This document shows positions 28,015-37,231 of a stretch of DNA of 64,000 nt, in pieces. The notes beneath the pieces were generated by a model that did not search any database, was not told where the DNA came from, and saw nothing but the letters and a program-made list of their open reading frames with translations. The stretch comes from Armatimonadota bacterium (GTDB lineage Bacteria; Sysuimicrobiota; Sysuimicrobiia; Sysuimicrobiales; Sysuimicrobiaceae), in the NCBI GenBank assembly GCA_025059775.1, contig JANXCW010000003.1, forward strand, positions 175,204 to 239,203, read 5' to 3'. Each line of letters starts with the position of its first letter. Position 1 is the first letter of the stretch. The position numbers and the translations under genes were made by a program.

Positions 28015-28664
28015 TGCCCCGGGACCTTCTCACCCTGTTCCAGTGGTTCGACTCCCAGTTCCCCGTGGGGGCCTATGCCCACTCGGGAGGCCTGGAGGCC
28101 TACGCACAGCGCGGAGCAGGGCCGAGGGAGGTACGGCGGCTCGCGGAGGTGTTTGTGGAGTTCGGCGCGCTCCGGCTGGATCTCGCCGCCTGCGCCCTGG
28201 CCTGGCGGACGGCGCCGGACGGAGTGGCCCTGGACCGGCTCGCCTCGGAGTTGACCGCCTGGCGGGCCATTCCCGGCGCGCGGGAGTCCAGCCTGAAGAT
28301 GGGCCGTCGGTGGCTCCGCATGGTGCGGCGTCTGTACCCTTCCCTGGAGCTCCCTGCCCTCCGGCACCCCCACCATGCGGTGGTGGTGGGATGCTGGGCG
28401 CGGCTCGTGGGGATTCCGGAGCGGGCGCTCCTGCTCGCCTACGGGCACAGCGCCCTCACCGCCCTCCTCTACGCCGCAACCCGGTGCATGCCTGTGAGTC
28501 CAGAGCAGGTGCAGGAAATGCTTCGGGACCTCCAGGAAGGGCTTGTGGCGCGGGTGGGGGAGGTGGTGGAGGATCCGTCCCGCCACCTCTGGAGCTGCAC
28601 CCCTGCCTGGGACATCCGTGCCCATGAGCAGGCGCTGCTGCCGACGCGCCTGTTTCAGAGCTAG
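28011..28664 (+). CDS. ureF: Urease accessory protein
   Basis: 217 residues from ATG 28011 (two ATGs in tandem, overlapping the ureE stop). UreF bridges UreD and UreG and gates GTP hydrolysis during nickel insertion. Characteristic segments are FDSQFPVGAYAHSGGLEAY near the N-terminus and YGHSALTALLYAATRCMPVS in the C-terminal half; the all-alpha character fits. It is followed by a 27-base gap with a strong ribosome site for ureG. Confidence 0.9.
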   Translation: MMPRDLLTLFQWFDSQFPVGAYAHSGGLEAYAQRGAGPREVRRLAEVFVEFGALRLDLAACALAWRTAPDGVALDRLASELTAWRAIPGARESSLKMGRRWLRMVRRLYPSLELPALRHPHHAVVVGCWARLVGIPERALLLAYGHSALTALLYAATRCMPVSPEQVQEMLRDLQEGLVARVGEVVEDPSRHLWSCTPAWDIRAHEQALLPTRLFQS

Positions 28665-28691
28665 CTCCGCACAGGAAAGGAGGTGTGCGCG

Positions 28692-29314
<623 letters not shown>

Positions 29315-29318
<4 letters not shown>

Positions 29319-30151
29319 CCCTGGAGGACCAGAAGTGGGATTCCGCGGGGGTAGACGGCCGGCTCCGGGTGTCCCTGATCCGTCGGGGAAGACGAACCGT
29401 GATCGCGGACCTGGAAGGTAGCGGCCCGCTGCGCGTGGTCCGGCCCTTCCCCCTCGAAGAGGATCGGATCCTCCTCCAGCTCCTCACCGTGGGCCCGGGC
29501 CTCCTTGCAGGGGATCGGTACCGGGTGGAGATCCGGGTCGGAGAGGGCGCTAAGGCCGTGGTGGTACACCCATCCGCGGCCAAGGTGCACCGGATGGCTC
29601 CGGGCCGAAGGGCTACCCAGCACGTGCGGATCGCCGTGGAGGAGGCCGGGGAACTGGAGTACTACCCGGGCCTCGGAATTCCGTACCCTGAAGCGGAACT
29701 CCACCAGTGCACCGAGGTGTTCCTCTCCCCTGGCTCACGCTTCGGCTGGTTCGAGATCTGGACCACGGGGCGGAGTGCGAAGGGGGAACATCTGGAGTTT
29801 CGTACGCTCCGGGTGGAGACGGGCATCTACGTGGGCGAAGATCCGATCTACCGGGACCTGTTGCTCCTGGTCCCGCGGAGGGATCTCGTGGATGCCCCAG
29901 GCCTGCTGGAAGGGGCGCGGTACGTGGCCAGTGGGTTCTGGCGGTGGGGGGATGCGGATCCGGAGTTCCGGGAGGGCGATGGCTCCGTGCTCGTGGCGGG
30001 ACGGACCGGCTTCGGGGACCTCTACCTCAGGGCCCTTGCCTGGGACAAACTTTCCCTTCAGAAGGATCTCCTGGCCGTGCTGGGAGCTTGGCGCGCACGG
30101 TGGGGCCTTGGCGAAGTTCCGTGGTTCCGGTACGGGAGTGGGTGGGGGTAG
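29315..30151 (+). CDS. ureD: Urease accessory protein
   Basis: 278 residues from GTG 29315, which overlaps the ureG stop (GTGA). UreD docks UreFG onto apo-urease. Hallmarks are [31 protein letters not shown] and a [18 protein letters not shown] segment, with TGRSAKGE further on. Last gene of the operon. The frame is open 51 bases further upstream inside ureG, so the start is a choice based on overlap rather than on a ribosome site. Confidence 0.9.
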
Positions 30152-30202
30152 GGAGGAGCGGGGGCGGCCGGGAGTCCCGTGGACTGCAAGACGGCCTCCG
30201 GT

Positions 30203-30232
30203 TTGACGCCTCCGGGGCTCCTCGTGTACCCT
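30203..30232 (+). promoter_or_regulatory. Promoter of rplM-rpsI
   Basis: TTGACG (30203-30208) and TACCCT (30227-30232) with an 18-base spacer, 36 bases before the rplM start. It fits a housekeeping promoter and begins the ribosomal protein operon after the urease genes. No ribosomal-protein autoregulatory structure was recognised in the short leader. Confidence 0.5.
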
Positions 30233-30267
30233 GTCGGGTGGTGCATTCGCGGGCGAGGTGAGAACGC

Positions 30268-30702
30268 GTGAGGACCTATCAGCAGAAACCCTCGGAGGTC
30301 CAGCGCAGCTGGTGGCTCGTGGACGCTCAGGGCAAGGTCCTGGGCCGGCTGGCGAGTCAAGTGGCAAGCCTCCTCCGGGGCAAGCACAAGCCCACCTTCA
30401 CCCCGCATGTGGACAGTGGGGACTTCGTGATCGTGGTGAACGCGGAGAAGGTGCGGCTCACGGGGCGCAAGGCGGATCGGAAGGTGTACTACTGGCACTC
30501 GGGCTACCCGGGAGGGCTGAAGTCCGCCACCGCGGGAGAACTCCTGCGGACCAAACCTGAGGAGCTCTTCCGGCTTGCGGTCCAGCGCATGCTTCCCAAG
30601 ACACGGCTCGGCCGACAGATGCTCCGTAAGCTAAAGGTCTACCGCGGTCCGAATCATCCGCACGCGGCCCAGCAACCCCGGAAGCTGGAGGTGGAGGGAT
30701 GA
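30268..30702 (+). CDS. rplM: 50S ribosomal protein L13 (uL13)
   Basis: 144 residues, normal for L13. [22 protein letters not shown], read as WWLVDAQGK and [13 protein letters not shown], and the HSGYPGGLK and [16 protein letters not shown] ([12 protein letters not shown]) segments are diagnostic. GTG 30268 is the start, shortly after GCGAGGTGAG. It overlaps rpsI by 4 bases, the conserved L13-S9 pair. Confidence 0.96.
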   Translation: MRTYQQKPSEVQRSWWLVDAQGKVLGRLASQVASLLRGKHKPTFTPHVDSGDFVIVVNAEKVRLTGRKADRKVYYWHSGYPGGLKSATAGELLRTKPEELFRLAVQRMLPKTRLGRQMLRKLKVYRGPNHPHAAQQPRKLEVEG

Positions 30703-31100
30703 GCACCGCGGTGGCCCCGCAGATCCAGGCTACGGGACGACGCAAGGAAGCAAGCGCCCGGGTGTTCCTGCGGCCCGGCCCCGGTCGGATCCTGGTGAAC
30801 GGCAGACCCTACGACGAGTACTTCGTGGGCATGGCCCGGCGGGCGCGGGTGGTAGAACCCCTCCTCCTCACCAATACCCTGGAGCGGTTCGACGTCTACG
30901 CCACGGTGGCGGGCGGAGGCCAGACGGGGCAGAGCGACGCGGTGCGCCACGGCATCGCCCGGGCCCTGGCGGAGGTGGATCCCTCCCTGCGGAGCCTCCT
31001 GCGGCAGCACGGGCTGTTGACCCGGGATCCCCGGGTGAAGGAGCGGAAGAAGTACGGTCGCAAGCGGGCCCGGCGCGGATTCCAGTACTCCAAGCGCTAA
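30699..31100 (+). CDS. rpsI: 30S ribosomal protein S9 (uS9)
   Basis: 133 residues with the S9 signatures [36 protein letters not shown] and the basic tail ending RRGFQYSKR, whose last arginine contacts P-site tRNA. ATG overlaps the rplM stop. It is followed by a long G/C hairpin. Confidence 0.96.
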   Translation: MSTAVAPQIQATGRRKEASARVFLRPGPGRILVNGRPYDEYFVGMARRARVVEPLLLTNTLERFDVYATVAGGGQTGQSDAVRHGIARALAEVDPSLRSLLRQHGLLTRDPRVKERKKYGRKRARRGFQYSKR

Positions 31101-31115
31101 CCGTCTGCTACCCCC

Positions 31116-31146
31116 GGAAAGGGGCGGTCCCACGCCGCCCCTTTCC
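31116..31146 (+). terminator. Long hairpin after rpsI, possible terminator
   Basis: GGAAAGGGGCGG (31116-31127) pairs perfectly with CCGCCCCTTTCC (31135-31146) around a 7-base loop. No U-run follows, so intrinsic termination would be weak; it may protect the 3' end of the ribosomal protein mRNA. Confidence 0.5.
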
Positions 31147-31226
31147 CGCTTCCGCAGCTTAGGAGCCCCTCCTCGGGGTGAGGTGCTAAAGTGGAGGAAG
31201 GGCAGATCTCCGCGGAGGGAGGATCT

Positions 31227-32576
31227 GTGGCGAGGACGCGGGTGTTGATCCTGGGGGCGGCAGGACGGGACTTCCACAACTTCAACGTGTACTACCGGCA
31301 CCGGCCCCACTACCAGGTGGTGGCCTTCACCGCGGCCCAGCTGCCCGCCATCGCGGGCCGCCGCTACCCACCGGAGCTGAGCGGCCCCCATTATCCCGAG
31401 GGAATTCCCATCGAGCCGGAGGAACGCCTGGAGGAGCTGGTCCGCACCCACCAGGTGGACGAGGTGGTCTTCGCCTACAGCGACGTCAGCCACGAGCACG
31501 TCATGCACCTGGCCAGCCGGGCTCTCGCCGCGGGCGCGGGGTTTCGGATCCTGGGGTCCCGCGAGACCATGCTGCGCAGCGACCGGCCGGTCCTGAGCGT
31601 GTGTGCGGTGCGCACGGGAGCAGGTAAGAGCCCCACGAGCCGCTACCTCGCGGCCCTCCTGCGGGAGATGGGTCAGCGGGTGGTGGTGGTCCGCCATCCC
31701 ATGCCCTACGGGGATCTACGCGAGCAGGTGGTGCAGCGGTTCGCGAGCCTGGAGGATCTGGAGCGGGTTCCCCTCACCCTGGAGGAGCGGGAGGAGTACG
31801 AGCCGCACCTGCGGCAGGGACAGGTGGTGTTCTCCGGGGTGGACTACGAGCAGGTGCTGGCCGCGGCGGAGCAGGAGGCGGACGTGATCCAGTGGGAGGG
31901 CGGGAACAACGACCTTCCTTTCTTTGTCCCCGATCTGCACCTGGTGGTGTGCGATCCCCTGCGGCCCGGCCACGAGCTGCGCTACCACCCCGGAGAGGCC
32001 AACCTGCGGATGGCGGACGTGGTGGTGATCAACAAGGTCTCCACCGCCCGCCGGGAGCATGTGGAGGCGGTGCGCCGGAGTGTGGCCGCGGTCAACCCGC
32101 GCGCTCGCGTGGTGGAGGTGGACAGCGTACTGGCCGTGGATCGGCCGGACCTCCTGCGGGGTCGGCGGGCCCTGGTGGTGGAGGATGGACCCACCACCAC
32201 CCACGGGGGTATGGGCTACGGCGCGGGGTACATCGCGGCCCGTGCGTACGGGGCGGAGATCGTGGATCCCCGGCCCGCGGCGGTGGGTTCCCTCCGGGAG
32301 GCCTACGCGGCCTACCCTCACCTCCAGCACGTGTTGCCCGCCCTCGGATACACGCCCCAGCAGCTCCAGGAGCTGGAGGAGACCATCAACCGGGCGGAGG
32401 CGGACGTGGTGGTGTTCGGGACCCCGGTGGACCTGGTACGGATCCTGCCCCACCTCAACAAGCCCGCGGTGCGGGTCACCTACGAGATCGAGGAGGGAAC
32501 TCCGCAGCTTCGGGAGATCCTGGAGGAGTGGCTGGTGCGGATGGGCCGGCTCAGCCGCACGGAGGCGGCGAGGTAG
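31227..32576 (+). CDS. Cyclic 2,3-diphosphoglycerate synthetase-family P-loop protein
   Basis: A 449-residue protein resembling cyclic 2,3-diphosphoglycerate synthetase, an ATP-dependent enzyme that closes 2,3-DPG into a thermoprotective solute in methanogens; homologues occur in many thermophilic bacteria. It has an N-terminal NAD-fold-like start (VLILGAAGRDFHNFN), a central P-loop (VRTGAGKSPTSRYLA), and EGGNNDLPFFVPDLHLVV followed by VVINKVSTA, giving a GTPase-like appearance. GTG 31227 has GGAGG 8 bases upstream; another GTG at 31191 is in frame. The product has not been shown for bacterial members, so the call is to family. Confidence 0.75.
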   Translation: MARTRVLILGAAGRDFHNFNVYYRHRPHYQVVAFTAAQLPAIAGRRYPPELSGPHYPEGIPIEPEERLEELVRTHQVDEVVFAYSDVSHEHVMHLASRALAAGAGFRILGSRETMLRSDRPVLSVCAVRTGAGKSPTSRYLAALLREMGQRVVVVRHPMPYGDLREQVVQRFASLEDLERVPLTLEEREEYEPHLRQGQVVFSGVDYEQVLAAAEQEADVIQWEGGNNDLPFFVPDLHLVVCDPLRPGHELRYHPGEANLRMADVVVINKVSTARREHVEAVRRSVAAVNPRARVVEVDSVLAVDRPDLLRGRRALVVEDGPTTTHGGMGYGAGYIAARAYGAEIVDPRPAAVGSLREAYAAYPHLQHVLPALGYTPQQLQELEETINRAEADVVVFGTPVDLVRILPHLNKPAVRVTYEIEEGTPQLREILEEWLVRMGRLSRTEAAR

Positions 32577-32578
32577 CG

Positions 32579-33514
32579 ATGGGATCGGGACTCCGCGGTC
32601 GCGACCTTCTGTCCATGGAGGACCTGAGCCGGGAGGAAATCCTGGAGATCCTGGATCTGGCGAGCGCGCTCAAACGGGAGCAACGCCTACAACGCCCCCA
32701 CCGGATACTCCCGGACCGGACCCTCGTCCTCCTGTTCGAGAAGCCCTCTCTCCGGACCCGGGTCACCTTTGAGGTGGCCATGCGGCAGCTCGGGGGCCAT
32801 ACCGTCTACCTCACCCAGCAGGACGTCGGATTGGGGGTGCGGGAGACGGTGGGAGATGTGGCCCGCAATCTCAGTCGGTGGGTGGACGGGATCGTGGCCC
32901 GGGTCTTCCACCATCGCACGGTGGAAGAGCTCGCAGGGGCCGCGAATGTCCCCGTGCTCAACGCCCTCAGCGACCGAGAACACCCGTGTCAGACCCTCGC
33001 GGACCTGCTGACCATCCGGGAGAAGCTGGGGACGTTTCAGGGAGCTGTGGTGGCGTGGGTGGGGGATGGAAACAACGTGTGCCACTCGCTGCTCCTGGGG
33101 GCCGCCAAGGTAGGTCTTTCCGTGCATGTGGCCACCCCGGAGGGCTATGAGCCCGACCGGACCATCCTGGAGTCCGCACAGCGGCATGCGGCCCGTACGG
33201 GAGCCCGCATCCGTCTCACCCACCGACCGGAGGAAGCGGTGCGGGGCGCCCAGATGGTCTACACGGATGTGTGGACCAGCATGGGGCAGGAGGCGGAGCA
33301 GGAGAAGCGGCGTCAGGTCTTTGCGGGCTTCCAGGTGAACGAAGCCCTCCTCGCACACAGCCCGGAGGCCCTGGTGATGCACTGCCTCCCGGCGCACCGG
33401 GGGGAGGAGATCACGGATGAGGTGCTCGACGGGCCCCGGTCCGTGGTCCTGGACCAGGCGGAGAACCGGCTCCACGCGCAGAAAGCCCTGCTGGCCCTGG
33501 TGCTCGGAGGATGA
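32579..33514 (+). CDS. argF: Ornithine carbamoyltransferase
   Basis: 311 residues, normal for the family. It transfers carbamoyl phosphate to ornithine for arginine synthesis. The carbamoyl-phosphate loop is KPSLRTRVTFE (SLRTR in place of STRTR, a known OTC form). HPCQTLADLLT, the ornithine-binding DVWTSMGQEAE and MHCLPAHRGEE with the catalytic Cys are all present. ATG 32579 lies two bases after the previous stop. No other arginine genes are nearby; its place between a cyclic-DPG-type gene and cdaA is unexplained. Confidence 0.92.
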   Translation: MGSGLRGRDLLSMEDLSREEILEILDLASALKREQRLQRPHRILPDRTLVLLFEKPSLRTRVTFEVAMRQLGGHTVYLTQQDVGLGVRETVGDVARNLSRWVDGIVARVFHHRTVEELAGAANVPVLNALSDREHPCQTLADLLTIREKLGTFQGAVVAWVGDGNNVCHSLLLGAAKVGLSVHVATPEGYEPDRTILESAQRHAARTGARIRLTHRPEEAVRGAQMVYTDVWTSMGQEAEQEKRRQVFAGFQVNEALLAHSPEALVMHCLPAHRGEEITDEVLDGPRSVVLDQAENRLHAQKALLALVLGG

Positions 33515-34317
33515 GCTGGCCGCTTCCCCTCCGCATCACCGACCTGGTGGACATCGCCATCGTCTCCTTTGTCGTCTACCAGGTGATGGTGCTCATCCGG
33601 GGCACCCGGGCGGTGCAGCTGGTCCAGGGGATCGCGGTCCTCGCGGCGGGCTATCTCCTGGCCTCCTTCCTGCAGCTCTACACCCTTCAGGCCATCCTCG
33701 GCTACCTGGGCGGGATCATCCCTGTAGCCCTGCTGGTGCTGTTCCAGCCTGAGCTGCGGCGTCTACTCGAGCAGATCGGTCGCGGCCGCCTCCTGTGGAG
33801 TGCCGCGGCTCCCCTGGAGCGGGACGTGGCGCTCCGGCTGGCGAACGATCTCGCCAGAGCGGCCCGGATCCTGGGGCAGCGGCGCATCGGAGCCCTGATG
33901 GTCATCGAACGGCGAACTGGCCTCAACGACTTCATCGAGACGGGCATCCGCCTGGACGCTCTGGTCTCCGTCCCCCTCCTGCTGAACATCTTCTATCCCA
34001 ATACCCCTCTCCACGACGGTGCGGTGATCGTCCGGGGCAACCGGGTGGTGGCGGCGGGCTGTTTGTTGCCCCTCAGCGAGAGTCCCCTTCTCAGCCGGGC
34101 CCTGGGAACCCGGCACCGGGCCGCGGTGGGGATCACGGAGGGGACGGATGCGGTGGCCATCGTGGTCTCGGAGGAGACGGGAACCGTCTCCCTCGCCCAG
34201 GAGGGGTCCCTGCGTCGGGGGCTGTCCGAGGAAGAGTTGAAGGCCACGTTGCTGAACCTGTTCGTGGTTGCCGCCCCCCGCCACCCGGTGCCCTGGTGGC
34301 GGAGCCGGCCCGCGTGA
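33511..34317 (+). CDS. cdaA: Diadenylate cyclase CdaA (c-di-AMP synthase)
   Basis: A 268-residue membrane-bound DAC enzyme making c-di-AMP from two ATP. Three N-terminal helices (residues 10-75) anchor it. The DAC domain has the catalytic LHDGAVIV (DGA) and GTRHRAAVGITEGTDA (RHR) motifs. The stop of argF overlaps its ATG. The order cdaA-cdaR-glmM is conserved in Gram-positive lineages and ties c-di-AMP to cell-wall precursor supply and osmotic control. Confidence 0.95.
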   Translation: MSWPLPLRITDLVDIAIVSFVVYQVMVLIRGTRAVQLVQGIAVLAAGYLLASFLQLYTLQAILGYLGGIIPVALLVLFQPELRRLLEQIGRGRLLWSAAAPLERDVALRLANDLARAARILGQRRIGALMVIERRTGLNDFIETGIRLDALVSVPLLLNIFYPNTPLHDGAVIVRGNRVVAAGCLLPLSESPLLSRALGTRHRAAVGITEGTDAVAIVVSEETGTVSLAQEGSLRRGLSEEELKATLLNLFVVAAPRHPVPWWRSRPA

Positions 34318-34365
34318 ACCCTGAAGGGAGCAGGTGGGCCGGTAGCGGCCCCGTGAGGCCACGAC

Positions 34366-35556
34366 ATGCGTCGGCGGGAGCGTACCCTGTATCGAATCCT
34401 CTCCGTGGGGATCGCGGTGATCCTGTGGTACCTGGTGACCGCCTCCCAGAATCCGGAGATGGAGCGGGTGATCGGCACCGAGCTCACCCTCCGGAACCTC
34501 CCCCCTGATCTGGCAGTGGTGCGTGCGCCCCGCCGGGTGGATGTTCGGGTGCGCGCCCCGCGGGCGACCCTGGCCGAACTCGGTCCCCGTTCCGTGGTGG
34601 CCTGGGTGAACCTGGCGGACTCGGAGCCGGGGGAGTACCGCCTCCCGGTCCGGGTGGACACCCCGGCCCGGGTACGGGTGGTGGAGGTGGTGCCGGAGCA
34701 GGCCACGGTCGTGGTGGACGCCCTCACCCAGCGCCAGCTCCCCGTGGAAGTGGCCCTCCATGGCAGGGCTCCCCAGGGCATGAGGGTGGAGCGGCCGGAG
34801 GTCCGGCCCGCGCGGGTGACGGTGAGCGGACCCAGATCCGTGGTGCAGCGGGCCCGGCGCGCGGTGGCGTCCGTGGACCTCAGCGGGGTACAGAATACCC
34901 AGACCGTAACCATCCGCGTGCGGATCCTGGGAGACGGTGGGGAGGAAATCCAGGGGGTGGAGGTACGCCCTTCACAGGTCCAGGTGCGTCTGGTTGTCCA
35001 GGAGGCTCTGCTCACGCGCCTGGTGCCCGTGGTTCCCGAGATCAGGGGAAACCTACCCGCGGGTACGAGGATCGCCCTGGTGGAGGTGCAGCCTCCGCTG
35101 CTGCGGGTATGGGGTCCGGAGGAGGCGGTGGCGCGCCTGGTTGCCCTCTCCACGGAGCCCCTGGAGGTCCGGGACCTCCACGGGGAGGCCCGGTACACCG
35201 TGCGGGTACAGCTCCCAAACCGCGTGCGGCCGGAGGGCCCTTCCGAGGTCTCCGTGCGGATCGTAGTCCTCCCCTCGCCCGTGCTCCGTGAGGTCCGGGA
35301 CGTGCCCGTGGTGGTGGAGGGATTGGGCGCAGGCCTGGAGGCCACGTGGGAGCCCGATCGGGTACAGGTCCGGGTGGTGGGCTCGGAGGAGACCGTGATT
35401 AACCTCCCGGAGGGGGAGGTGCGGGCCGTGGTGGATGCCACCGGACTGGGCCCCGGGAGCGCGCGAAGGCCCGTGCAGGTCCGGGTACCGCAGGGCATCT
35501 GGGTGGTGGCCTCCACCCCCTCGGAGATCACCCTGCGGATCCGGCGGCGGCCGTAG
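34366..35556 (+). CDS. cdaR: YbbR-domain protein, CdaA regulator
   Basis: 396 residues: a short basic N-terminus, one membrane helix (about residues 10-28, SVGIAVILWYLVT) and an extracytoplasmic region built of several YbbR repeats, recognisable from recurring V-x-V-x-G-x and P-x-x-V-x-V-x-G-P segments (RVTVSGPRSVVQ, LLRVWGPEEAV, RVQVRVVGSEE). CdaR binds CdaA and modulates c-di-AMP synthesis. It starts 48 bases after cdaA and runs to glmM. Confidence 0.9.
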   Translation: MRRRERTLYRILSVGIAVILWYLVTASQNPEMERVIGTELTLRNLPPDLAVVRAPRRVDVRVRAPRATLAELGPRSVVAWVNLADSEPGEYRLPVRVDTPARVRVVEVVPEQATVVVDALTQRQLPVEVALHGRAPQGMRVERPEVRPARVTVSGPRSVVQRARRAVASVDLSGVQNTQTVTIRVRILGDGGEEIQGVEVRPSQVQVRLVVQEALLTRLVPVVPEIRGNLPAGTRIALVEVQPPLLRVWGPEEAVARLVALSTEPLEVRDLHGEARYTVRVQLPNRVRPEGPSEVSVRIVVLPSPVLREVRDVPVVVEGLGAGLEATWEPDRVQVRVVGSEETVINLPEGEVRAVVDATGLGPGSARRPVQVRVPQGIWVVASTPSEITLRIRRRP

Positions 35557-35571
35557 AATAAGCGGGTGGGG

Positions 35572-36900
35572 ATGGCACGGCTGTTTGGAACCGATGGGAT
35601 CCGGGGCGTGGCCAACGACACGCTTCCGCCCGAGCTGGCCTTTCAGGTGGCCCGGGCTGCGGCTCGGATCCTCGCGCCCAACGGTGGGGTATTCCTTCTC
35701 GGTCGGGATACCCGATTGAGCGGCCCCATGCTGGAGGGCGCGGTGGTGGCCGGGTTGTGCTCCGCTGGGGTCTCCGTGATGCGCGGCGGTGTCCTCCCCA
35801 CCGCCGCGGTGGCCTACCTCACCAGAGCCCTGGGGTGTGACGCGGGGGTGGTGCTCTCCGCCTCCCACAATCCCATCGAGGACAACGGCATCAAGTTCTT
35901 CGATCGCACGGGCTACAAGCTCCCCGACGAAGTGGAGGACGAGATCGAGCGTGCCCTTCCCGAGGCCGGTCCGAGGCCTACGGGCACCCGCATCGGGAGG
36001 GTCCAGGAACTCGTGGACGCGGAGGAGCGCTACCTCCGGTACCTCGTGGCGCATGCGCTTCCTGCCCGCGGCCTGCGGGTGGTGGTGGATTGCGCCTTCG
36101 GGGCCGCCTACCGCCTGGCTCCCCGGCTTTGGGAGCTGCTGGGTGCGGAGGTGGTGGCTCTCCACGAGGAACCGGATGGAGCCCGGATCAACGTGGGCTG
36201 CGGCTCCACCCACCCGGAGATCCTCTCCTCCGCGGTTCGATCCCATGGGGCGGAAGTGGGGTTCGCCCACGACGGGGACGCGGACCGAGTGATCGCCGTG
36301 GATGGGCGCGGGGAAGTGGTGGATGGTGATCTCATCCTCGTGGCCTGCGCCCGGTACCTGCTGCGCCGGCAAGAGCTGGAGCCCCGCGTGGTGGTGGTCA
36401 CCGTGATGACGAACCTGGGCGTGGAACGCGCCCTGGAGCGGGAGGGCGTCCGGGTGGTGCGGGCCCCCGTGGGGGATCGCTATGTTCTCGAGCACATGCT
36501 CAAAACCGGGGCGGTGCTGGGCGGGGAGCAGAGCGGACACATCATCTTCCGCCGCCTCGCCACCACAGGGGACGGGCTGCTCACCTCGGTGCAGCTGGTC
36601 AACGCCATGGTGGACGCGGACAAACCCCTCCAGGAGCTCGTCTCGGACGTGGAGCGGCTGCCCCAGGTTCTGCGGAACGTCCGGGTGGAGGACCCGCGGG
36701 CGGCGCTGCGGGACGAAGCCGTGCAGGCGGCCATCACCCACGCCGCGAAAGCCCTAGGCAGGGCCGGTCGGCTCCTGGTACGCCCCAGCGGTACGGAGCC
36801 CGTGGTCCGGATCATGGTGGAGCACGAGGATGCTCAGGCTGCGGAGGAAGTCGCACAGGAACTCGAGGACCTCATCCGATCCCGGACCGGAGGCACGTAG
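35572..36900 (+). CDS. glmM: Phosphoglucosamine mutase
   Basis: 442 residues, typical GlmM. It interconverts glucosamine-6-phosphate and glucosamine-1-phosphate on the way to UDP-GlcNAc. Seen: FGTDGIRGVAND at the start, the phosphoserine loop GVVLSASHNPIEDNGIK, the Mg-binding DGDADRVIAVD, GGEQSGHIIF for sugar binding, and RPSGTEPVVRIMVE for phosphate. ATG 35572 gives the standard MARLFGTDGI start; a GTG two codons earlier is in frame. CdaA regulation of GlmM is known in related operons. Confidence 0.95.
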   Translation: MARLFGTDGIRGVANDTLPPELAFQVARAAARILAPNGGVFLLGRDTRLSGPMLEGAVVAGLCSAGVSVMRGGVLPTAAVAYLTRALGCDAGVVLSASHNPIEDNGIKFFDRTGYKLPDEVEDEIERALPEAGPRPTGTRIGRVQELVDAEERYLRYLVAHALPARGLRVVVDCAFGAAYRLAPRLWELLGAEVVALHEEPDGARINVGCGSTHPEILSSAVRSHGAEVGFAHDGDADRVIAVDGRGEVVDGDLILVACARYLLRRQELEPRVVVVTVMTNLGVERALEREGVRVVRAPVGDRYVLEHMLKTGAVLGGEQSGHIIFRRLATTGDGLLTSVQLVNAMVDADKPLQELVSDVERLPQVLRNVRVEDPRAALRDEAVQAAITHAAKALGRAGRLLVRPSGTEPVVRIMVEHEDAQAAEEVAQELEDLIRSRTGGT

Positions 36901-37231
36901 GCTTTGGGCCGGAGTTGAGCGCGCGGGCGCCGTGGCGTGGATGGCTCTGGTGGGGGCTGTGGGAGTCCTCCCGGAAGTCCATCCCGGACTTCCCGTGAGC
37001 GGTGCCCCCTCCCATCTCACCGCGTTCCTGGTCCTGGCCCTCCTCCTGCGGCGGTGGCCTCTCTCTACCCGCGCCACGGCGGCGGCCGCGTGGATGTACG
37101 GGATCGGGTTGGAGGGGATGCAGGGTCTGGTGGGGGGGCGGACCATGGAGTGGGAGGATGTCGCCGCGAACACCGCGGGCATCCTCCTGGGTCTACTGCT
37201 GGATTCCCTCGTGGTCGGCGGGCGGAGATGA
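36830..37231 (+). CDS. VanZ-like membrane protein
   Basis: A small protein with three or four hydrophobic helices matching VanZ-like proteins, named from a teicoplanin-resistance accessory factor but mostly of unknown function. The C-terminal signature GIGLEGMQGLVGGRTMEWED followed by VAANTAGILLGLL is clear. The start is uncertain: ATG 36830 would overlap glmM by 71 bases, and a GTG at 36932 would begin close to the first helix. Its 3' end overlaps the next ATG. Confidence 0.7.
   Translation: MLRLRRKSHRNSRTSSDPGPEARRLWAGVERAGAVAWMALVGAVGVLPEVHPGLPVSGAPSHLTAFLVLALLLRRWPLSTRATAAAAWMYGIGLEGMQGLVGGRTMEWEDVAANTAGILLGLLLDSLVVGGRR

Noticed and set aside
31116..31146. Strong Rho-independent terminator after rpsI
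   Set aside because: The stem is perfect but no U-tract follows, so it is listed only as a possible terminator.
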